Positions 9,246-17,617 are shown, numbered from the stretch's first letter. The stretch is 64,000 nucleotides of DNA from Staphylococcus muscae (GCF_003019275.1 NZ_CP027848.1:1488001-1552000), one strand, 5' to 3'. The notes: generated from the letters alone by a model not told the origin. Made by a program: numbers and translations.

Positions 9246-9947
9246 ATGAAATATTGTACAAGATGCGGGAATCAGCTGTCAGAAAATCAAAAATTTTGTA
9301 ATCGATGCGGGCACCCCGTTGCTGGCAGAATGGTTGCGTATGCTGAACCGAAAAAGCGCAGTCCATGGCCGTGGATATTCGGTATTCTCGGCGTATTGAT
9401 ACTGTTAGCAGGATTAGCATTTGCGGGGCTTCAAATCTATAACAATATGGGATCGAACCAAAGTGCACAGACATCTCAGCAAATGCAGAATGACACAGAC
9501 ACCCCGGCTACGGCGTTAATCACTGGACCGAACCAACAGCAACGTGCAGAACGTACAACAAACATTGATGTCTTGTCGGATAGCTTCAGTGCGAACTTTA
9601 TGAATGAACCACATGTCGGTGGATATAATGGGATTGATGTCGGTATGACACGCCATCAAGTAGAACTGACGACAGGGCAGTCTACCGGCACGGTACAACT
9701 CAGCGGCAAACGCCTGATAAGGTACAATAACATCGGTGTACTGTACGGTGCTGACGACAAGGTGATCTCTGTTTATGTCACACCGGATAATGTCACAACA
9801 CAGGCATTCACAAACTTCCACGGCGACCCTAAAATCGGTGGTGGCAGTCCGATGTTGTATGACAACAATCCGAATAACGGCTTCAGTATTTATGTCCATA
9901 CGAAAAATGGATATGTCGTTGCGGTAGAGAATGGCCCACAATATTAG
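9246..9947 (+). CDS. Zinc-ribbon membrane protein with extracytoplasmic domain
   Basis: A 233-residue protein starting with a zinc ribbon, CTRCG and CNRCG (Cys 4, 7, 18 and 21), then a basic stretch (KKRSPWPW), one membrane helix (about 47-68) and an external C-terminal domain. The ribbon would be cytosolic. The C-domain contains YNGIDVGMTRHQVELTTGQ, a GMTxxQV pattern reminiscent of BamE/BLIP-like folds, which is only a weak hint. ATG 9246 chosen because AGGTGGAG lies 6 bases upstream; a GTG in the same frame overlaps that ribosome-binding site. It may be transcribed with lipoprotein 2, 21 bp upstream. Confidence 0.8.
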   Translation: MKYCTRCGNQLSENQKFCNRCGHPVAGRMVAYAEPKKRSPWPWIFGILGVLILLAGLAFAGLQIYNNMGSNQSAQTSQQMQNDTDTPATALITGPNQQQRAERTTNIDVLSDSFSANFMNEPHVGGYNGIDVGMTRHQVELTTGQSTGTVQLSGKRLIRYNNIGVLYGADDKVISVYVTPDNVTTQAFTNFHGDPKIGGGSPMLYDNNPNNGFSIYVHTKNGYVVAVENGPQY

Positions 9948-9960
9948 AGTGCTACATAAA

Positions 9961-10003
9961 ACAGCATGTCATGTACAACAAACTTTGTACACGGCATGCT
10001 GTT
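9961..10003. terminator. Inverted repeat / terminator after the zinc-ribbon gene
   Basis: ACAGCATG...GTACAA and TTGTAC...GCATGCTGT form a two-part stem followed by TTGTTT. Confidence 0.7.
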
Positions 10004-10011
10004 TGTTTACT

Positions 10012-10221
10012 CACAGGCGTTATCATGAATCGTGAAGGTTTTGTTAGAGACATTGAGAGAAGCAGTTGCACCGTATGGGATAATACATTTTGGTTCATTA
10101 TGACCGAAGCTTGCGTTATAGAAGACGGGAAGGTCATGTAAGTCCAAGTCTTCTAACATCGCTTGCCACGTGCGTTTATACGCTTCATAGTGCTCGCCAT
10201 TTTGTGGTTTTCCGATGATAA
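10012..10221 (-). pseudogene. Orphan 3' fragment of an LD-carboxypeptidase gene
   Basis: About 210 bp that match the 3' end of the intact gene at 13461-14498, including its stop codon, with roughly a dozen mismatches by my hand alignment. Similarity stops abruptly at 10221/10222, just before the restriction endonuclease gene. It marks the left edge of the inserted restriction-modification module. The mismatches mean it is not a fresh duplication, so it may be the displaced original end while the island brought a replacement end. Confidence 0.85.
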
Positions 10222-10245
10222 ACGCTTTGTATTTTTCTTAGTGAT

Positions 10246-11184
10246 TTATTTCAAAATGTATCCTTCATCATGAAAAGTTTTATATTCTTTTAATAACTTA
10301 TAGGGTAAGTCTATGGGTGAAATCTCAGCCAATTCTAGTGAATAGTCTTGTTCAATGAGGTTATCTTGCTTGAGTTCGTCTGTACATGTATATATTTTAG
10401 GTATTTCTCTACTAAAATCAACAATCAAAAGACCTGCATGATTATATTTGAATGGTTCTTTTTCAACGTTGGTTGAACTATAACCATTTAGTTCACTAAA
10501 AAATGATATATATTTAGCTAGATTTGTTACTTTATTTTTAAACTTTACTTTGTTTTGATGCATTGCAGTCTCATCATACTCAAAAACGGGAATCATGTAT
10601 AATTCTCCAGTTACCAGCTTAGGGTATTGAAGATGAAGGTTTAGTGGCTCTGCAATCATTCTCTCAAACAATGTATCTGTATTTTTATTTAAACTACTTA
10701 GTTGACTTCTTAGATTGACACACAATATTCTTTCTTCTTTGTAAGAACCATATTTCGATTCTTTATTACTATGTTTCAAAATACCCCAATCTATTTTTTC
10801 TAATTTATTATCAATATCGTCAGGTACAATGCAAACATCCTGCTGTTTTTGCTTAAACCTTCCGCTAATGGTGATCTCTGGCTTAGCTTTGTTCTTAGGT
10901 GGAAACACTAAACTAGGCTTAATACCATAACTAATAAACTCATCTTTTATATACTCATGTAATTCATAAATTAATTTTTGAGATCTTATTAGAGAAGTTT
11001 TAGCTGCTAATCCATCTTCAAAAGTACTTCCTTTAGTTGTACCTGTAACAATCTCATCTGTATATGGATTTCTATACATCTTATATTGAACAGCGCTATT
11101 CATAAGTTCTTGAATATTATTCACTCGATTCTGTAATCTTGCAAAACTTTCATTCTTATTAAAATCTTTAAAATCACTAAACAT
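10246..11184 (-). CDS. Probable type II restriction endonuclease
   Basis: A 312-residue protein whose start is the ATG at 11184, which has AGGGGATACGGT before it; the frame is open further upstream. I do not recognise the nuclease family with certainty. The segment PEITISGRFKQKQQDVCIVP (about residues 120-140) has the acidic-x-lysine look of a PD-(D/E)xK core with QQD following, and LVTGELYMIPVFEYD is another conserved-looking stretch. Function rests mainly on context: it follows a controller gene by 10 bp on the same strand and is divergent from an N6-adenine methyltransferase. It is intact, although the methyltransferase is frameshifted. Confidence 0.65.
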   Translation of the reverse strand: MFSDFKDFNKNESFARLQNRVNNIQELMNSAVQYKMYRNPYTDEIVTGTTKGSTFEDGLAAKTSLIRSQKLIYELHEYIKDEFISYGIKPSLVFPPKNKAKPEITISGRFKQKQQDVCIVPDDIDNKLEKIDWGILKHSNKESKYGSYKEERILCVNLRSQLSSLNKNTDTLFERMIAEPLNLHLQYPKLVTGELYMIPVFEYDETAMHQNKVKFKNKVTNLAKYISFFSELNGYSSTNVEKEPFKYNHAGLLIVDFSREIPKIYTCTDELKQDNLIEQDYSLELAEISPIDLPYKLLKEYKTFHDEGYILK

Positions 11185-11194
11185 ACCGTATCCC

Positions 11195-11407
11195 CTATCT
11201 ATCTTTATATGTAATAACATCTTCAATTTTATATCCCATAGGAAACAATACAGCCATTATTTTTTCAAGAGTAGCCAATTCGAAGCGTTTAAGGTTATTA
11301 TTGCAGATATTATTAATAGTATTTGGCCTAACACCACTTATCTTTGAAAATTTATTTTGTGACATATTTTCTTTTTTTAAAATTTCATGTAAGTTAAAAA
11401 ATATCAT
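11195..11407 (-). CDS. Restriction-modification controller protein (Xre-type HTH)
   Basis: A 70-residue protein that is almost all helix-turn-helix: MSQNKFSKISGVRPNTINNI is the helix-turn-helix core (about residues 14-35), followed by LATLEKIMAVL. Length and position match controller (C) proteins of type II systems, which time endonuclease expression. The ATG has AAAGGACGATAATT upstream. The next gene, the endonuclease, begins 10 bp after its stop. A 23-bp palindrome in the divergent promoter region is its probable operator. Confidence 0.8.
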   Translation of the reverse strand: MIFFNLHEILKKENMSQNKFSKISGVRPNTINNICNNNLKRFELATLEKIMAVLFPMGYKIEDVITYKDR

Positions 11408-11427
11408 AATTATCGTCCTTTATATTC

Positions 11428-11457
11428 TTGACATATTATAACTCCTGGAGTTATAAT
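11428..11457 (+). promoter_or_regulatory. Methyltransferase promoter overlapped by a controller-box palindrome
   Basis: TTGACA (11428-11433) and TATAAT (11452-11457) are separated by 18 bp. The perfect palindrome ATTATAACTCC-T-GGAGTTATAAT occupies 11435-11457, covering the spacer and -10. Binding by the controller protein would repress the methyltransferase. The same palindrome provides a TATAAT-like element on the minus strand for the controller/endonuclease transcript. Confidence 0.75.
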
Positions 11458-11479
11458 TTGATTAGTAAAGGAGTTTAAT

Positions 11480-13278
11480 ATGCTAGATATTTTAAATGAA
11501 GTACAAACAAATTACATTACCAGCCTGTTAGCTAAAAAAATTGACCCCCAAGTCATCAAAAATAAATATATCCAAGAAATAATCAGTAAAAGTAAGTCGA
11601 ATAACCTTTTTGATCCTGATATTTTAGATATCACATCGATACTAAGACACAATTTCTCTATAAATGATGCTAAATCAGATGGTATCACGTTCACCCCTAT
11701 CCCTATTGTTAAGTATATGTATAAAGATGTACTATCATTACCTCTCGAATATGTTAAAAATTATAAGATTGCTGATTTATCGGTTGGGAATGGTGCCTTT
11801 TTTGTTGGTTTAATTTTATTGTTAAAAGAAAAGTATCCAGAAATGTCGATAGTTGATTTTATTGAAAATAATTTATATGGATATGATGTAAAAAAAGAGA
11901 ATATTTATTTTACAAAGTTAAATTTGTTCTTGCTATCACTATATTTTGGAGAAAACCCCCAAAATATAAAGTTTAACTTATTCAATGTAGATACTCTAAA
12001 ACATTTTATAAATAACCAAAGTAATATTGTTAAGTTTGATTTAATTGTTGGAAATCCCCCATATGTAAAACAGCAAAATATCCCTAGTTCATACAGAGAT
12101 TTTTAATATATAATTTTGAGACTATTAAGTCTAATTATAACTTATATTATGCGTTTATAGAACTATCTATTTCGTTGTTAAACGAAAATGGAATATCTTT
12201 ACAATTGGTTCCTAATTATCTTTTGAAAATTAAATCAGCACAAAATTTAAGGAGTTATTTACTTGAAAATAATAATATTCAAAGAATTGTAAACTTCAAT
12301 GCTAATAAAATATTTGATGGAGTAGGCACATACTCTATGGCAGTAGAACTTAGTCATCAAAAAAACAAAATTTTATATAAATCATTACCTAACGATACAG
12401 AATCGTTAATGTACTTAGAGAATAGTGATTGGAAAGTCTTATCGCCTAAAAATATAACACAAGATTCTATAAATTTAATGGACAATAAGGAAGAACGACT
12501 AGTAAATCAAGTACAATCTCAATTATATACTTTAGATATTTCAACAGGGATAGCTACTCAAAAAGATAAGTTATATTTAGTTGATAAAACTGACCTGATC
12601 GACAATAAGTATATGGTGAAAATATTTAATAATAATGAGTATCTAATTGAAAAAGAAAGTGTTGTAAAAATATTCAAAGGTTCAGGTCAAAGAAAAGGGA
12701 ATTTAAACTACTCATATATAATTTATCCTTATACAATACAGAAAAATAAAGCTATTTTAAAATCTATCGACTACATATCCAAAAATGAACCTAACACATA
12801 CAACTATTTATTGGATGCAAAAGAAGAGTTGTGTAAACGAAGTGGTATTAATAGTACTGATTCAAATTGGTATAAATATGGAAGAAGTCAATCTTTAAAT
12901 CGTTTCCAAAAGAAAATATTATTCCCCACAAATTCGCTTGAGCCTAATTTCAACTTAGTGAATGATCGTGCTCTTTTTTTTAATGGGTATGCCATTTATG
13001 GTTTAAAGGAAGAATCTTTACCCAATGATGGACTTAAAGCCCTAGAGATTATATTGAACTCTCAACTCACTAAAATATTTATGCTCTGTACAAGCTATTT
13101 CATTAGTTCTGGATATGTAAGTTACCAAAAGAAATACATTGAAAAATTCACGATACCATTCCTAAAAAGGGATGATATTTTTAGAATTATAGAGTTGGAA
13201 AAAAGCAACAATATTGAATTGTTGAATGAATATATATTTTCTCTATATAACTTAGATTATTATGACTTTTGCCAGTAA
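11480..13278 (+). pseudogene. N6-adenine DNA methyltransferase, frameshifted after the NPPY motif
   Basis: Cognate modification gene of the module, split over two frames. The first part (11480-12106, 208 aa) has motif X-like GITFTPIPIVKYMY, the SAM-binding DLSVGNGAFFVGL and the catalytic NPPYV, then ends at a stop six residues past FxxSYRDF. The second part (open from about 12103 to 13278) begins IYNFETIKSNYNLYYAFIEL and holds the target-recognition half. Adding one T to the TTTT run at 12101-12104 joins both frames into a protein of about 599 aa of TaqI/Eco57I-like gamma class. Either a true one-base deletion, a phase-variable run or a sequencing error explains it. Confidence 0.85.
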
Positions 13279-13305
13279 CAGCTCCTGGAGGCAGAAAAAT
13301 TCTAA

Positions 13306-13395
13306 ATGGTAGAACATATTGCCCTATTTGCAGTAGGCGAGAATAAATTAAAGATTACTGATGAAGTATTACAGTTATTTTTAGCCTTTTTATAA
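13306..13395 (+). other. Short open remnant between the methyltransferase and terminator
   Basis: A 29-codon frame (MVEHIALFAVGENKLKITDE...) without a ribosome-binding site. It may be the tail of a lost gene at the right edge of the inserted module; no family recognised. Confidence 0.2.
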
Positions 13396-13432
13396 GATCT
13401 TATTAGTAACAGAGACATTTAGTCTTAAAGTC

Positions 13433-13460
13433 AACCACCCATAAAATGGGTGGTTATATT
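13433..13460. terminator. Terminator at the right edge of the restriction-modification module
   Basis: AACCACCC and GGGTGGTT form a stem around ATAAAAT, followed by ATATTTTATT on the plus strand. It lies between the converging methyltransferase and LD-carboxypeptidase genes. Confidence 0.8.
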
Positions 13461-14498
13461 TTATTCACAAGCATTGTCATGAATTGTGAAGGTTTTGTTA
13501 GAGGCATCAAGAGAAGCAGTTGCACCGTATGGGATGATACATTTTGGTTCGTTATGACCGAAGCTTGCGTTATAGAAGACAGGAAGGTCATGTAAGTTCA
13601 AGTCTTCTAACATGGCTTGCCACGTGCGTTTATACGCTTCATAGTGCTCGCCATTTTGTGGTTTTCCGATGATAATACCATTTACATTTTTTAAAATTTG
13701 TGAAGTGCCGAGAAATTCAATAAATGCAGCGAGTAATGGGACAGAAAGGGGTGCTTCAGAGTTCTCGAGAAATAAAATCTTGTCTTTAAAGGTTTCTGCG
13801 TCAGGGAAAACAGTGCTATTACGTAATCGATCAAGCACTTCAATACAACCACCTAATTGTTGACCAGTTGCTGTCCCATGGCCGTTAATGACTTCGTAGC
13901 CATGATTGTAGATAGTAGGTCGTGGTGTGTGATGGGTGCGCTCGTGCCATAATAGGCCGAAGCGGTGATAGTAAGGTGAAGTAGGGATATTGCCGAGCGG
14001 TGCATCGTCAAATAGTGTCCGACGAATCCAATGGGTTGTGTAGTCATCCATTGACACATTTTCCGCAAAGTCAGTAAGTATTGCTGGTCCATAAAATGAT
14101 GCAATACCATGTTGATATAAAAAGAGATGAAGGGATGTCGCATCTGAATAACCCATAAAAATTTTAGGGTTGTTTTTGATGATGTCAGGTTTGAGATACT
14201 CTGTAACTCTAATAGAGTCATCACCACCGATAAACGCAATGATGGCTTTGACAGTTGGATCAGCAAATGCATTGTTTAAGTCTTCAGCACGCTTTTGAGG
14301 ATGCTTCTGCACATAATCTAACCCCTTCAGTGCATGAGGCATCACTTTAACCTTTAGCTGAAAATCTTGTTCTAAGCGTTGGATTGCTGTTGTAACACGA
14401 TGTTCTATATCGACTTCTCCTGCCAGTCCAGATGAAGGTGAAACAAGCGCGACTGTATCTCCAGGTTTCAATGCAGGTGGTTTCTGTAAATGTGTCAT
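13461..14498 (-). CDS. LD-carboxypeptidase / MccF-like peptidase (family S66)
   Basis: A 345-residue S66 serine peptidase, the family of murein LD-carboxypeptidase (LdcA) and the microcin-C self-immunity peptidase MccF. The nucleophile is the serine in FMGYSDATSL (about residue 118). The glutamate lies in LFLENSEAP and the histidine in ASFGHNEPKCIIPYGA near the C-terminus. N-terminal ALVSPSSG is also typical. There is no signal peptide, so it acts in the cytosol, either in muropeptide recycling or in detoxifying peptidyl-nucleotides. Its 3' 210 bp are duplicated at 10012-10221 beyond the inserted restriction module, yet the gene is full length. Confidence 0.88.
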   Translation of the reverse strand: MTHLQKPPALKPGDTVALVSPSSGLAGEVDIEHRVTTAIQRLEQDFQLKVKVMPHALKGLDYVQKHPQKRAEDLNNAFADPTVKAIIAFIGGDDSIRVTEYLKPDIIKNNPKIFMGYSDATSLHLFLYQHGIASFYGPAILTDFAENVSMDDYTTHWIRRTLFDDAPLGNIPTSPYYHRFGLLWHERTHHTPRPTIYNHGYEVINGHGTATGQQLGGCIEVLDRLRNSTVFPDAETFKDKILFLENSEAPLSVPLLAAFIEFLGTSQILKNVNGIIIGKPQNGEHYEAYKRTWQAMLEDLNLHDLPVFYNASFGHNEPKCIIPYGATASLDASNKTFTIHDNACE

Positions 14499-14584
14499 GA
14501 AAAACCCCCTTTGTTTTTGATGTTTTGAGTATTAAAAGAATAACATAAAAATAGAATTCTGAAAATTATAAAAATGAAATAAGG

Positions 14585-14743
14585 TCAGGATTTTCTAGTT
14601 AATTTAAAGAGTAAGGCAATGATGACAATAGAAACTACGGCATATATAAGAAAACCTAAGTCTGAAATACCTAGGAAATTGAGAGCCATTGCACCGATTA
14701 ATAAAGTAAGAATGATAAAGCCGGATATCAATTTTTCACGCAT
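14585..14743 (-). CDS. Small two-helix membrane protein (52 aa)
   Basis: A 52-residue protein from the ATG at 14743, preceded by AAAGGAGAAATCGC; upstream in-frame ATGs lack a ribosome-binding site. Two hydrophobic segments (about 7-24 and 30-47) and a basic tail KLTRKS. No family recognised. It stands alone between the LD-carboxypeptidase gene and the divergent MazG-like gene. Confidence 0.6.
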   Translation of the reverse strand: MREKLISGFIILTLLIGAMALNFLGISDLGFLIYAVVSIVIIALLFKLTRKS

Positions 14744-14849
14744 AGCGATTTCTCCTTTATAGGGTAGTTGTATAAGGAGGGTAACATACATTGTGGTATG
14801 ATAAAAATGATGATATAAATACGGAAATATTTGAAAAGGAGCCTTCCAA

Positions 14850-15158
14850 ATGACTAAGAAAAGTATGGATAAGATAAATAAATTCAGAGATGATCGCAAT
14901 TGGAGACAGTTCCATAATGAGAAAGACTTGGCGTTGTCTATTAGTATTGAAGCAGCTGAGTTACTTGAACTATTTCAGTGGAAAAACCCTGAAGATGTCG
15001 TTCAAAATAATAGAGAACGTATTGAAGAAGAGCTAGCAGATGTCTTGATATACAGCTATATGATGGCAGATAACCTAAACTTTGATATTGATGATATTAT
15101 TGAAAAGAAACTTGTTAAAAATAATGAGAAGTATCCTGTTCTAGAGAGTGAGGAATAG
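14850..15158 (+). CDS. MazG-like nucleotide pyrophosphohydrolase
   Basis: A 102-residue all-alpha NTP pyrophosphohydrolase of the MazG/RS21-C6 type, which hydrolyses non-canonical or excess nucleoside triphosphates to the monophosphate. The metal-binding acidic motif is visible: SIEAAELLELFQW (about residues 31-43) and EEELADVLIYSYMMAD (about 60-75), with the N-terminal RDDRNWRQFHNEKDLALS also typical. Start by AAAAGGAGCCTTCCAA before the ATG. A house-cleaning role is the family norm; small relatives are also found in phage and defence contexts. Confidence 0.85.
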   Translation: MTKKSMDKINKFRDDRNWRQFHNEKDLALSISIEAAELLELFQWKNPEDVVQNNRERIEEELADVLIYSYMMADNLNFDIDDIIEKKLVKNNEKYPVLESEE

Positions 15159-15235
15159 GAATGATTTTATAACTTAGCATAAGGTAAGAATTTAAAAGTA
15201 GAGAGTTATTTACATTTTATTAGATATACTATAAA

Positions 15236-15335
15236 ATATTAATACCCCAAACAGAACATACGTTCCCATTATAGGTGGTTATGAAGAACTTACATCCGTT
15301 ACACTAATGACCTTTTAATTAGTACATACTTGTGA
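15236..15335 (+). pseudogene. Degenerate coding remnant
   Basis: Two short frames read like pieces of one protein tail: NTPNRTYVPIIGGYEEL near 15241-15291, then TNDLLISTYL with a stop at 15333-15335 in another frame. There is no start or ribosome-binding site. I cannot name the parent gene with confidence. The remaining sequence from 15159 to 15458 shows nothing else. Confidence 0.3.
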
Positions 15336-15458
15336 CAAAATGACATAAATATAAAATATCTCAAATTTACTCTCCCTATTCAATAGGATTTGCTAGTTCA
15401 AGTTATTTCATGTATATACATATAAATTTAAATCAGGAAAGGAATAAGTGATATTAAA

Positions 15459-15585
15459 GGAATAATCGATTGATAAACGAGTGAAATAATGTGATAAGTC
15501 AGTAGTATCAAGGGAATAATCGATTGATAAACGAGTGAAATAATATGATAAGTCAGTAGTATCAAGGGAATAATCAATGGCAAAT
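15459..15585. repeat. 54-bp direct repeats (about 2.3 copies)
   Basis: Units begin at 15459, 15513 and 15567 with GGAATAATCGATTGATAAAC (third copy partial and diverged: GGAATAATCAATGG). The first two are nearly identical. The array ends just before the AlbA-like gene at 15611. No ORF with a ribosome-binding site lies in it. Confidence 0.85.
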
Positions 15586-15610
15586 AAATGAAATAGTGCG
15601 AGGTGTTCAA

Positions 15611-16294
15611 ATGATCAATGAAAATTTAGAAATAGAGTATAAGTTGGCTAAAAATAAATTACCAGAGGATGTTTGGGAAACATACAGCGCATTTGCTAAT
15701 ACTGTCGGGGGAACAATATATTTAGGTATAAAAGAAGTAGACGGTCGATTTATTGTTGAAGGTGTTGAAAATAGTCAATCAATTATTGATGATTTCTGGA
15801 ATACAATTACAAGTAAACAGAAGGTCAATAAAAATATATTAACTAATGAAAATGTTTGTTTAAAAAAGATGGAAGAGAAAGAAGTTATAATCATTACAGT
15901 CCCTGAAGCAGAATATGGATTAAAACCAATAAGTGTAAAAACAAAGAAAAGATGGATTTCATATAAAAGGTTAGGATCGGGTGATAGGGAGGCGACAGAA
16001 GAACAAATTCAATATATGCACGCTAATTCTCAAAGTGATTTAGATAGTTTCATCATTGAAGGATATGATTTGGACGATTTGAATATTGAAGATATAAGAA
16101 TGTATCGAGATGATGTCTATAAAAATAGTGGAGAGGAGAGAATAAAAAATCTTTCAATAGAAGATTTTCTCAAGGATTATTCTAAAGAGGATATAAGAAT
16201 TACAAGTAGTATTGGTGAACAAAATAAAATAGGAGAATTACTGTGTATATTTGATGGATTAGTAAAAAACAAAGTAAAAAAATTGACTTATTAA
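15611..16294 (+). CDS. AlbA_2/Schlafen-type ATP-binding domain protein, shortened
   Basis: A 227-residue protein whose N-terminal half carries the AlbA_2 (Schlafen-like, divergent AAA-4) domain: IEYKLAKNKLPEDVWETYSA, FANTVGGTIYLGIKEVDG, EVIIITVPEA and KKRWISYKRLGSGDREATEE. Proteins of this group usually continue for another 150-250 residues with a winged-helix region; here the frame ends at GLVKNKVKKLTY. It is therefore probably truncated. ATG 15611 follows GAGGTGTTCAA. Such proteins act as putative regulators or nucleic-acid enzymes and are frequent in defence islands. It precedes the AbiTii-like gene. Confidence 0.7.
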   Translation: MINENLEIEYKLAKNKLPEDVWETYSAFANTVGGTIYLGIKEVDGRFIVEGVENSQSIIDDFWNTITSKQKVNKNILTNENVCLKKMEEKEVIIITVPEAEYGLKPISVKTKKRWISYKRLGSGDREATEEQIQYMHANSQSDLDSFIIEGYDLDDLNIEDIRMYRDDVYKNSGEERIKNLSIEDFLKDYSKEDIRITSSIGEQNKIGELLCIFDGLVKNKVKKLTY

Positions 16295-16422
16295 AGCAAC
16301 AGAAACAATGGTTACTTCAAAGGATGCTTATTTAGATTACAAACTTAAAATGTGCGTATGAAATTAATTCATCAAGAAGGAATGAAAAAACAGCTGATTA
16401 TTTTAAAAAGGGGGAATCAAAA

Positions 16423-17040
16423 GTGGCTAAAAGTATGCTTATTAAAGATATAACTATGAATAAAATATCTTTAAGTAGTGGTTTGGAAAGACTTTATATT
16501 ATTTCATATGGTATGAAGAATGAAAATTTAATGAAATGGATAAAATGTGAATTAAATGGTTATGAAGAAGGCGATCATCTTCCTTCTTATAGAATTGTGA
16601 AAAACATGAATATAATTTATTCTGGAATAAATGGTGCGTTTAATATGAAAAATGTACCTTTACCATGGCACTATATACCTAATGAATTAAAAGATACTTT
16701 TTTTACTATTTGTATAAATGAAGGAATAAAAACAATTGAGGAATATAGTACAAGTGAAAATCTTAAATTAGGTATTGATTTAACTACATTTGCTCCCGAG
16801 GTCTATAAAAAAACATCTATACAGTGTTATAGCATCATAAATAAAATAAATATTTCACATTATAAGAGTGTGGTTGACAAAGTTAGGTTTAATCTAATGG
16901 AGATACTTTTGAAATTAGAAAGTAATTTTGGTAATATTGATGATTTTGATATAAATTTTGATAATATTTCAAGCGAGAAAATCAAGAAAGTCAATTCAGA
17001 TATAAATAAATTATTTTCAGGAGGAGAAGTAGTTGATTGA
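16423..17040 (+). CDS. AbiTii-domain protein (abortive-infection related)
   Basis: A 205-residue protein starting at a GTG 8 bases after AAAAGGGGG. The N-terminal part reads like an AbiTii domain: LIKDITMNKISLSSGLERLY, GMKNENLMKWIKCELNGYEE, LPSYRIV, then LPWHYIP and later SVVDKVRFNLMEILLKLE. AbiTii domains are named from abortive-infection proteins and occur as N-terminal modules of unknown biochemistry. The C-terminal 40 residues are Asp/Ser/Lys rich. The assignment is from pattern memory and should be confirmed by a profile search. Its stop overlaps the start of the next, membrane-protein gene, so the two are translationally coupled. Confidence 0.6.
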   Translation: MAKSMLIKDITMNKISLSSGLERLYIISYGMKNENLMKWIKCELNGYEEGDHLPSYRIVKNMNIIYSGINGAFNMKNVPLPWHYIPNELKDTFFTICINEGIKTIEEYSTSENLKLGIDLTTFAPEVYKKTSIQCYSIINKINISHYKSVVDKVRFNLMEILLKLESNFGNIDDFDINFDNISSEKIKKVNSDINKLFSGGEVVD

Positions 17041-17617
17041 TTTAAATGAACTAATGACAAATTCTAAAATATTATATTTGATTATTGGATCTATCTTGAC
17101 TTTGATAACTGGTACAATTGCTTTTGCTATTCAAAGTTTATTTAAAGGGATATACAAAAGAAAGGGACGTTTACATATATTTTATAAGCATATTCAGGGG
17201 AAGGCATCAAATACTAAAGCCCAAATAATAAAACATAAAGAAAATGAATTTCAAATTAATATTCCTTTATGGGTTGAGTTTTTAAATACTACTCAAGTTA
17301 ATAAAGTTGTAAGAGACTTTAATTTAGTTGCATATTACAAAGGTAATAAAATTAAAGATTTTAAACAGATTAATGAATATTCCAAACAAAGATTGCCATT
17401 AGCAAATGATGGAGCTTATTCATTTCTTATAGAAGGTCATAACATACAAAAATATGAATTATACTTTATATTGAAAACTAGTAATGAGATTGATGAAATT
17501 AAAATAAGATATTATAATTTAAAAAACAAACCAAAAACCTACAATTTCTTAATACTTGATGATAATTTGTTATCTGGTGAGATCAATCTTGATAATCATT
17601 GGAATAAAATTAATTAA
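17033..17617 (+). CDS. Membrane-anchored protein coupled to the AbiTii-like gene
   Basis: A 194-residue protein of unknown family. A single N-terminal helix (ILYLIIGSILTLITGTIAFA, about residues 14-36) is followed by a basic stretch and a soluble domain of about 150 residues rich in beta-prone segments (for example FQINIPLWVEFLN and YSFLIEGHNIQKYELYFIL). The TTG start at 17033 lies inside the end of the upstream gene and is preceded by AGGAGGAGAAGTAG, a strong ribosome-binding site. The 8-nt overlap indicates co-translation. A two-component design, cytosolic sensor plus membrane protein, fits a defence pair but is inference. Confidence 0.6.
   Translation: MIDLNELMTNSKILYLIIGSILTLITGTIAFAIQSLFKGIYKRKGRLHIFYKHIQGKASNTKAQIIKHKENEFQINIPLWVEFLNTTQVNKVVRDFNLVAYYKGNKIKDFKQINEYSKQRLPLANDGAYSFLIEGHNIQKYELYFILKTSNEIDEIKIRYYNLKNKPKTYNFLILDDNLLSGEINLDNHWNKIN

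Noticed and set aside
10012..13672. Classical transposon or prophage carrying the restriction module
   Set aside because: No transposase, integrase or terminal inverted repeats; only the duplicated peptidase gene end flanks it.
15254..15265. GAACATACGTTC resembling a LexA box
   Set aside because: No SOS-type gene follows, and the bases also fit inside a decayed coding remnant, so the match is probably chance.
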